The notes beneath the pieces were generated by a model, which saw only the letters and a list, made by a program, of their open reading frames with translations, searched no databases and was not told the origin of the DNA. Source: Campylobacterota bacterium (GTDB lineage Bacteria > Campylobacterota > Campylobacteria > Campylobacterales > Sulfurovaceae). From it: DNA of 10,153 nt. Within the stretch, counting starts at the first letter, position 1, and the number at the start of each line of letters is the position of its first letter. A program made the translations under genes and the position numbers. Positions 6,220 through 10,153 of this stretch are shown piece after piece. Where the stretch lies: the NCBI GenBank assembly GCA_013153675.1, contig JAADEA010000037.1:1-10153 (forward strand), given 5' to 3'.

Positions 6220-6788
6220 AAAATACCCTTTGTGCTTGGAATAGAGATCCTCTCATTAATAGCTAAAGCCCTCCTTAGTGCAACTCCAAAAGCCTTAAAT
6301 GCAGCCTCAGCTATATGATGACGATTTTTTCCTCTATTTAATACAATATGTAAAGTCATTGGAGTATTAAATGCAATAGATTTAAAAAACTCCTCTATCA
6401 ACTCTAAATCAAAATTATTAATAGAGCCATCTATTTCAATATCATAGACCAAATAGGCTCTATTTGATAGATCTATATCACAAGTAACACTTGCCTCATC
6501 CATTACAACAGTTGCATTTCCAAATCTCTCAACCCCTTTTAATGGATATATCTCTTTATTTAAAGCCTTTGCTATTACAATTCCAATATCCTCAACACTA
6601 TGGTGAGCATCTACTTCTAAATCACCACTACATTTAACATCTAAATCGATTAAAGAGTGTTTAGAAAAAGCCTCTAACATATGATCAAAAAAGCCAACCC
6701 CACTTTTAATACTACTCTCACCCTTTCCATAGAGCTCTAAATTTACTTCTATCTTTGTCTCTTTAGTCTCTCTTTTTATATATGCCAT
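6216..6788 (-). CDS. hisB: Imidazoleglycerol-phosphate dehydratase HisB (monofunctional)
   Basis: HisB dehydrates imidazole glycerol phosphate to imidazole acetol phosphate in histidine synthesis, using two manganese ions. The 190 residues show all family motifs: FFDHMLEAFSKH (33-44), DAHHSVEDIG (60-69), MDEA (96-99), RGKNRHHIAEAAFKA (152-166) and the terminal PSTKG (184-188). The His-rich pairs at 62-63 and 157-158 are metal ligands in the family. There is no N-terminal HAD phosphatase domain, so it is the stand-alone form, unlike the fused E. coli and C. jejuni enzymes. ATG at 6788 has AAGGA 8 nt upstream; rlpA ends 12 nt before. It is the only his gene in the window and is tied to kdsC by a GTGA overlap. 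Confidence 0.97.
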   Translation of the reverse strand: MAYIKRETKETKIEVNLELYGKGESSIKSGVGFFDHMLEAFSKHSLIDLDVKCSGDLEVDAHHSVEDIGIVIAKALNKEIYPLKGVERFGNATVVMDEASVTCDIDLSNRAYLVYDIEIDGSINNFDLELIEEFFKSIAFNTPMTLHIVLNRGKNRHHIAEAAFKAFGVALRRALAINERISIPSTKGIL

Positions 6789-6800
6789 ATAAACTTTCCT

Positions 6801-7601
6801 TTAAGGTCTAATTACAAATCCATCTATACCATTTTTAGCTATAAAATCTTTTGCCTCTGCTTCACTATCAAATCCTGTAATTAATACTCTATATAGTGGC
6901 GAGCCCTCTACATCATACTCTTTTACCGTTACACCCAATGGTGGCTTAATCATTGCTAAGAACTTCTCTTTATAACTCTTAGCTCCCTCTTTTCTTCTAA
7001 ATGCTCCAACTTGAACAGCAAAATTTGTTAGCCTAACTTTTGGAACTTTAGCTCCAGCTTTTGGATGGAAAACATGACCAGAAAAGCCAACTACCTCTAA
7101 CTTAACAGGTGCAGTTCCTCTCTTATCAAAACCAAGCGCTTTTGCAGCAGCATAAGAGCAATCTAATACTCTATTTTTTACAAAAGGTCCTCTATCATTA
7201 ATCCTAACAATTGCACTCTTTCCATTTCTAAGATTTGTAACTTTTACCATAGTATCCATAGGCCACGTTTTATGAGCAGCTGTCATATCATACATATCAT
7301 ACATCTCACCATTACTTGTTTGGCGTCCATGAAAGTTTGGACCATACCAACTTGCAATCCCCTTCATTGTATCTCCAACCTTTACATATGTTGGACAATA
7401 TGTTTTTCCACATATTGTATATGGACGCATTGTAGCCATAAAACGCTTTTTAGAGGTCTTTTTTACCCTTTTTGATCTAAAACGAGGATAGTTATCTACC
7501 TCTTGATAATCTACACCCTTTTTAGAGAAGAAAGGAACGCTACACCCATTTATTAAAATAGCAAGAGAGATAAAGATAAAAGATAGTTTCAACTTTTTCA
7601 A
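6801..7601 (-). CDS. rlpA: RlpA septal ring lytic transglycosylase, lipoprotein with SPOR domain
   Basis: RlpA cleaves glycan strands lacking stem peptides at division sites. The 266-residue precursor has a lipoprotein signal (LING then Cys20), a linker, a double-psi beta-barrel domain (about 80-172) and a SPOR domain (about 192-266) that binds denuded peptidoglycan. Glu99, His110 and Asp136 (in GEMYD, TAAHKT and INDRGPF) keep exactly the spacing of the catalytic residues of Pseudomonas aeruginosa RlpA (120, 131, 157, from memory), so it is probably active. The start is TTG at 7601 with AAGGGA 6 nt upstream; the next ATG is at codon 55, after the signal. CpG dinucleotides and CGN arginine codons are commoner here than in neighbouring genes. 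The tatD stop lies 46 nt upstream, the largest gap in the train. Confidence 0.96.
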   Translation of the reverse strand: MKKLKLSFIFISLAILINGCSVPFFSKKGVDYQEVDNYPRFRSKRVKKTSKKRFMATMRPYTICGKTYCPTYVKVGDTMKGIASWYGPNFHGRQTSNGEMYDMYDMTAAHKTWPMDTMVKVTNLRNGKSAIVRINDRGPFVKNRVLDCSYAAAKALGFDKRGTAPVKLEVVGFSGHVFHPKAGAKVPKVRLTNFAVQVGAFRRKEGAKSYKEKFLAMIKPPLGVTVKEYDVEGSPLYRVLITGFDSEAEAKDFIAKNGIDGFVIRP

Positions 7602-7647
7602 CTCTGGTCCCTTTTTAACTTTGATTATTGCCTATTTTTTCTTAAAT
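7602..7647 (-). other. tatD-rlpA spacer, site where mltD is found in relatives
   Basis: This 46-nt spacer carries no gene. On the minus strand it holds the rlpA ribosome-binding site (AAGGGA) and an AATAAT that could be a weak -10 box, but no -35 is seen. A 14-bp perfect palindrome, TCTTAAATTTAAGA (7640-7653), spans the tatD stop codon; it has no G+C-rich stem and is followed by A's rather than T's on the minus strand, so it is not a standard terminator. C. jejuni and H. pylori have an mltD-type transglycosylase gene between tatD and rlpA. Confidence 0.4.
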
Positions 7648-8418
7648 TTAAGATAAGTTAAAAAGTCTTAGGGCATTTAGAGTTGTAATATCTTCTATCT
7701 CTTTTGGATCCCTATTTAAAATATTTGCAATCTTTTCTACTACAAAGATAGTATATGCTGGCTCATTTCTTTTTCCACGATATGGCTCTGGAGTCAAATA
7801 TGGAGAGTCTGTCTCTACTATCATCTTATCTAATGGTATTTTTGGCAAAATCTCTACCAATTTTTTTGCATTTTTAAATGTAACTACTCCTCCAATTCCA
7901 AAATAAAATCCTCTATTAGCCAAATCTAATAAAAGCTCACTTGCATTAAAACAGTGTAGCACTCCTCCATATTTTGCATATTTTTCTAAAATATTAAATG
8001 AATCTAAAGAGGCTTCTCTAATATGTACAATTAATGGCTTTTGAAATTGATTTGCCAGTTCAATTTGTTTAATAAAAGCCTCTTTTTGTCTTTCTTTTAT
8101 CTCTTTTTTTTCATTTAAATCTTTTGGAAGTCTATAATAATCAAGACCGCACTCTCCTACTGCCACACACTTTGGATGAACAATTGCCTCTTTTAAAATA
8201 TCTAAATTTAAATTATCTATATCATAAGGATGAATTCCAACAGCAAAATAGATATCTTTATGGCTATTTGCAATATCAATTGCTCTGTTTAATGTAGAGA
8301 GCTCAGCTCCTGGAATAATAATCTTTTCTACTCTATTCTTCTTTGCCCTTTTAATAACCTCTTCTAAATCATCTTTAAATCTATCATCATCTAAATGAGC
8401 ATGAGTATCTATAATCAA
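7648..8418 (-). CDS. tatD: TatD-family metal-dependent deoxyribonuclease
   Basis: TatD proteins are TIM-barrel metallo-hydrolases with 3'-5' exonuclease activity on DNA, linked to DNA repair and quality control. The 256 residues have the expected ligands: His6 and His8 in DTHAHLD (4-10), Glu89 in GECGLDYY (88-95), His132 in IVHIRE (130-135), His155 in GVLHCFN (152-158) and Asp204 in VETDSPYL (201-208). The motif YRGKRNEP (213-220) is also typical. Length is normal. The start is TTG at 8418; no Met precedes the DTHAH motif, and AAGGAG lies 5 nt upstream. The TTG follows the stop of the upstream 64-codon gene without a spacer. The recN-tatD neighbourhood matches C. jejuni. Confidence 0.96.
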   Translation of the reverse strand: MIIDTHAHLDDDRFKDDLEEVIKRAKKNRVEKIIIPGAELSTLNRAIDIANSHKDIYFAVGIHPYDIDNLNLDILKEAIVHPKCVAVGECGLDYYRLPKDLNEKKEIKERQKEAFIKQIELANQFQKPLIVHIREASLDSFNILEKYAKYGGVLHCFNASELLLDLANRGFYFGIGGVVTFKNAKKLVEILPKIPLDKMIVETDSPYLTPEPYRGKRNEPAYTIFVVEKIANILNRDPKEIEDITTLNALRLFNLS

Positions 8419-8613
8419 TTAGACTCCTTTAGACTTTTTTAGCTTTTGCAACTCATCCTCCATTACCTTTAAAATCAACTCTTTTGTCTTTAACTCATCA
8501 TTTTCTGGAATATCCCAATCAAATATTTTAATATAGTGCTCTAAGAGTCTATCTAAATCTTTTCTAATCTCACCTTGAATCTTTTCTAACTCTTTTTGAT
8601 AGATATCTTCCAT
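8419..8613 (-). CDS. Small helical protein of unknown function between recN and tatD
   Basis: I do not recognise this 64-residue protein. It is rich in Lys, Glu, Asp and Leu, has no Cys, no membrane segment and no signal, and looks like two amphipathic helices (about 2-29 and 41-60) joined by a FDWDIPENDE turn (32-41). It may be a coiled-coil or a small binding partner. It is very probably real: ATG at 8613 has AAGGAG 5 nt upstream (8619-8624), the gene starts 2 nt after the recN stop, it ends exactly at the tatD start, and codon choice resembles that of its neighbours. C. jejuni has an unrelated, much larger gene at this place. Confidence 0.75.
   Translation of the reverse strand: MEDIYQKELEKIQGEIRKDLDRLLEHYIKIFDWDIPENDELKTKELILKVMEDELQKLKKSKGV
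8424..8429 (-). promoter_or_regulatory. Shine-Dalgarno AAGGAG that fixes the tatD TTG start
   Basis: AAGGAG on the minus strand is separated from the TTG by tctaa, where taa is the stop of the 64-codon gene. The bases of the site encode the final residues of that small protein, so its end and the tatD start are linked. Confidence 0.75.
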
Positions 8614-8615
8614 TT

Positions 8616-10139
8616 TTACTCCTTTAATAATTTTTTTGCAAATTCAACTGCTTCAAGAGATGGATTATCACCTCCAATAATTCTTGCAATTTCATTAACT
8701 CTCTCTTTTGATTTTAATATTTTAGCAAAGCTTTTACCATCTTTTTTATCCACCAAAATATGGACAGAAGCCATACTGCTTAAATGAGGCTGATGAGAAA
8801 TAGCAAAAATTTGATAATTTTTAGATAACTTTTTTAATAAAGAGGCAATTGCAATAGACTCTTCCCCGCTTACATTTGCATCTATCTCATCTAAAAATAT
8901 TACCCCCTCTTTATCTTTAGATGCAAAATAAGCCATAAGAGCAAGTCTTAATCTATTAAACTCCCCTCCACTTAAAGTCTCCAATTTAGACCCTTGCATA
9001 TCAATATTTACTCTATCAACTCCATCAATCCCCATCTCGCTTTTACTAAAAATAAAAGTTATAGGAGCTAATTTTAATTGAGCTAAAAGATCTTTTAAAT
9101 CACTGCTAATTTTTAGAACTTCTTCTTTTCTTTTTTGTGAAATCTTTAAAGCTAAATCTAAAAGTTCTTTCTCTTCATTTTCTACAAACTCCTCTAACTC
9201 CTTTTTACTAATAGATATAGCCTCTAACTTTTCTAACTCTTTTGATTTCTCTTCCCTATACTCTAATGCCTCTTTAATAGAACCAAATCTTTTAATCAAA
9301 GAATCAAGCTCTTCTAATCTATTTAATAACTCCTCTATATTTACCTCTAAAAGCTCATCAGCTAATAGTTGAGTATCTTCAAAATCACTTCTTAATTGAT
9401 TCATAGCTTCACTAAAATAAGAAGAATCTTTCCCAAGCAACTCAAATACCTCATATACACTCTCTTCAGCCTCAAATATAAGCTGAGCTCTACTTAAAGC
9501 CTCATTTATCTTATCAAGTTTAGAAAGTTGTTGCTTTATCTTTAAAAGCTCTTCATACTCCCCCTCTTTTGGTTCTATTTTATTAATCTTATCTATCTCA
9601 AATTTAATAAATTCAATCTTTTCCTTTCTCTCTTGCTCTTTTGACAAAAACTCCTCTAACTCCCTTTTAGCCTCTATAAATTTATTAAATCTCTCTTTAT
9701 AAGATAAAAGTAGCTCTTTAAAGTCACTATCTTTTTGAATTAAAAATTGATCTATTAAATTTAATAGATAACTACTCTCTAAAGAGTTTTTATCTCTAAC
9801 ACTCAAATAGAAAATATAATCTTTAAATAGCTCTTTTAATGCTTTTTTAGAGATCTTTTGAGAATCTATATAATATGAAAGTCTCTCTTTTTTAATAGCC
9901 TTAATTGAGATAATATCTTCTAAATCATATAAAGGCGTATCTAAATTAGAAGGTTTTATAAGCTCTATTTCACTTAGAGATGCTTTTGGATTCTCAAATC
10001 CAAAAAGAGCAAGCAAAGATCCCATCAAAAGAGATTTTCCAGCTCCACTTGGACCACTAAATACAACCAAATTTGAATCAAATTCTAAATCTATCTTATC
10101 AAAAGAGAGTAACTCTTTTACAAAAAGCCTCTTTACCAA
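8616..10139 (-). CDS. recN: DNA repair protein RecN (SMC-like ATPase)
   Basis: RecN is an SMC-like ATPase that acts at DNA double-strand breaks, tethering DNA and helping RecA. The 507 residues run: N-terminal ATPase lobe with Walker A GPSGAGKS (29-36); a long charged coiled coil (about 140-345, broken near 185-200 and 235-265); C-terminal lobe with ABC signature LSGGE (389-393), Walker B VIFLDEID (413-420, catalytic Glu418), D-loop ANVSGEES (421-428) and H-loop His449 in SHQPH. It is shorter than E. coli RecN (553), mainly in the coiled coil. The start is TTG at 10139 with GGGGAG 7 nt upstream; LVKRLFVKELLSF aligns with the usual RecN N-terminus, so the gene is complete. It is the first full gene of the train. 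Confidence 0.96.
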   Translation of the reverse strand: MVKRLFVKELLSFDKIDLEFDSNLVVFSGPSGAGKSLLMGSLLALFGFENPKASLSEIELIKPSNLDTPLYDLEDIISIKAIKKERLSYYIDSQKISKKALKELFKDYIFYLSVRDKNSLESSYLLNLIDQFLIQKDSDFKELLLSYKERFNKFIEAKRELEEFLSKEQERKEKIEFIKFEIDKINKIEPKEGEYEELLKIKQQLSKLDKINEALSRAQLIFEAEESVYEVFELLGKDSSYFSEAMNQLRSDFEDTQLLADELLEVNIEELLNRLEELDSLIKRFGSIKEALEYREEKSKELEKLEAISISKKELEEFVENEEKELLDLALKISQKRKEEVLKISSDLKDLLAQLKLAPITFIFSKSEMGIDGVDRVNIDMQGSKLETLSGGEFNRLRLALMAYFASKDKEGVIFLDEIDANVSGEESIAIASLLKKLSKNYQIFAISHQPHLSSMASVHILVDKKDGKSFAKILKSKERVNEIARIIGGDNPSLEAVEFAKKLLKE

Positions 10140-10153
10140 CTTATATCTCCCCA
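10133..10153 (-). CDS. Possible last codons of an upstream gene (nadK?)
   Basis: Reading the minus strand from the window edge in one frame gives W-G-D-I-S-W and a TAA at 10135-10133, overlapping the recN TTG by 7 nt. In C. jejuni the gene before recN is the NAD kinase gene, and NAD kinases often end in a short tail containing Trp-Gly, so this could be its terminus. Six codons cannot prove it; the reading is offered because overlaps of this kind are the rule in this gene train. Confidence 0.3.
   Translation of the reverse strand, partial: WGDISW

Noticed and set aside
7272..7475. Plus-strand open frame inside rlpA
   Set aside because: It is antisense to the conserved catalytic barrel of RlpA; His/Cys/Ile richness reflects the codons on the other strand.
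7640..7653. 14-bp palindrome TCTTAAATTTAAGA at the tatD stop as terminator or operator
   Set aside because: It is nearly all A+T, is not followed by a T run in the direction of transcription, and such palindromes are likely by chance in DNA this AT-rich.
8596..8787. Plus-strand open frame over the recN 3' end
   Set aside because: It is antisense to recN and the start of the small gene, with no upstream Shine-Dalgarno sequence.
1..10153. CRISPR arrays, insertion sequences, tRNA or rRNA genes, phage genes
   Set aside because: No regularly spaced repeats, transposase motifs, terminal repeats or RNA-gene sequence were seen; coding genes fill nearly the whole window.

Overview
The window looks like a piece of a Campylobacterota (epsilonproteobacterial) chromosome. 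Two things point there. The DNA is very AT-rich, by eye about 30% G+C. The right-hand 8.8 kb keeps the gene order I know from Campylobacter jejuni (recN, tatD, mltD, rlpA, kdsC, lptC, lptA, engB, membrane protein, pbp2) and Helicobacter pylori (the HP1565-HP1573 region). Genus cannot be read from the sequence. The complete his and probable arg functions suggest a free-living rather than host-restricted member, but that is inference.

Layout. Positions 1-761 (minus strand) hold fabI, which runs off the left edge. A short AT-rich divergent promoter region (762-843) separates it from a one-domain asparaginase-like gene (844-1332), the only gene on the plus strand. That gene converges, with a 6-nt gap, on a long minus-strand gene train that starts at the right edge and ends at 1339. 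In transcription order the train is recN, a 64-codon small gene, tatD, rlpA, hisB, kdsC, lptC, lptA, engB, a GNAT acetyltransferase resembling short N-acetylglutamate synthases, a small MreD-like membrane protein, and mrdA (PBP2). Most junctions are overlaps or gaps of 12 nt or less; the one larger gap is 46 nt, between tatD and rlpA.

Functionally the train is mostly an envelope-building unit. KdsC makes KDO for lipopolysaccharide, and LptC and LptA carry LPS across the periplasm. RlpA cleaves peptidoglycan, and PBP2 with the MreD-like protein builds the lateral wall. Mixed in are RecN (DNA break repair), TatD (nuclease), EngB (large ribosomal subunit assembly), HisB (histidine) and the probable arginine-pathway acetyltransferase. 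fabI adds fatty-acid synthesis on a separate transcript.

Nothing here is clearly a new system. The points worth a second look are severe CpG depletion across the window, an rlpA gene that departs from it, absence of mltD from its usual place, an unusually high share of GTG/TTG starts (8 of 14 genes), a solitary asparaginase domain, a Cys-rich tail on the acetyltransferase, and two final genes with no recognisable Shine-Dalgarno sequence that appear translationally coupled.
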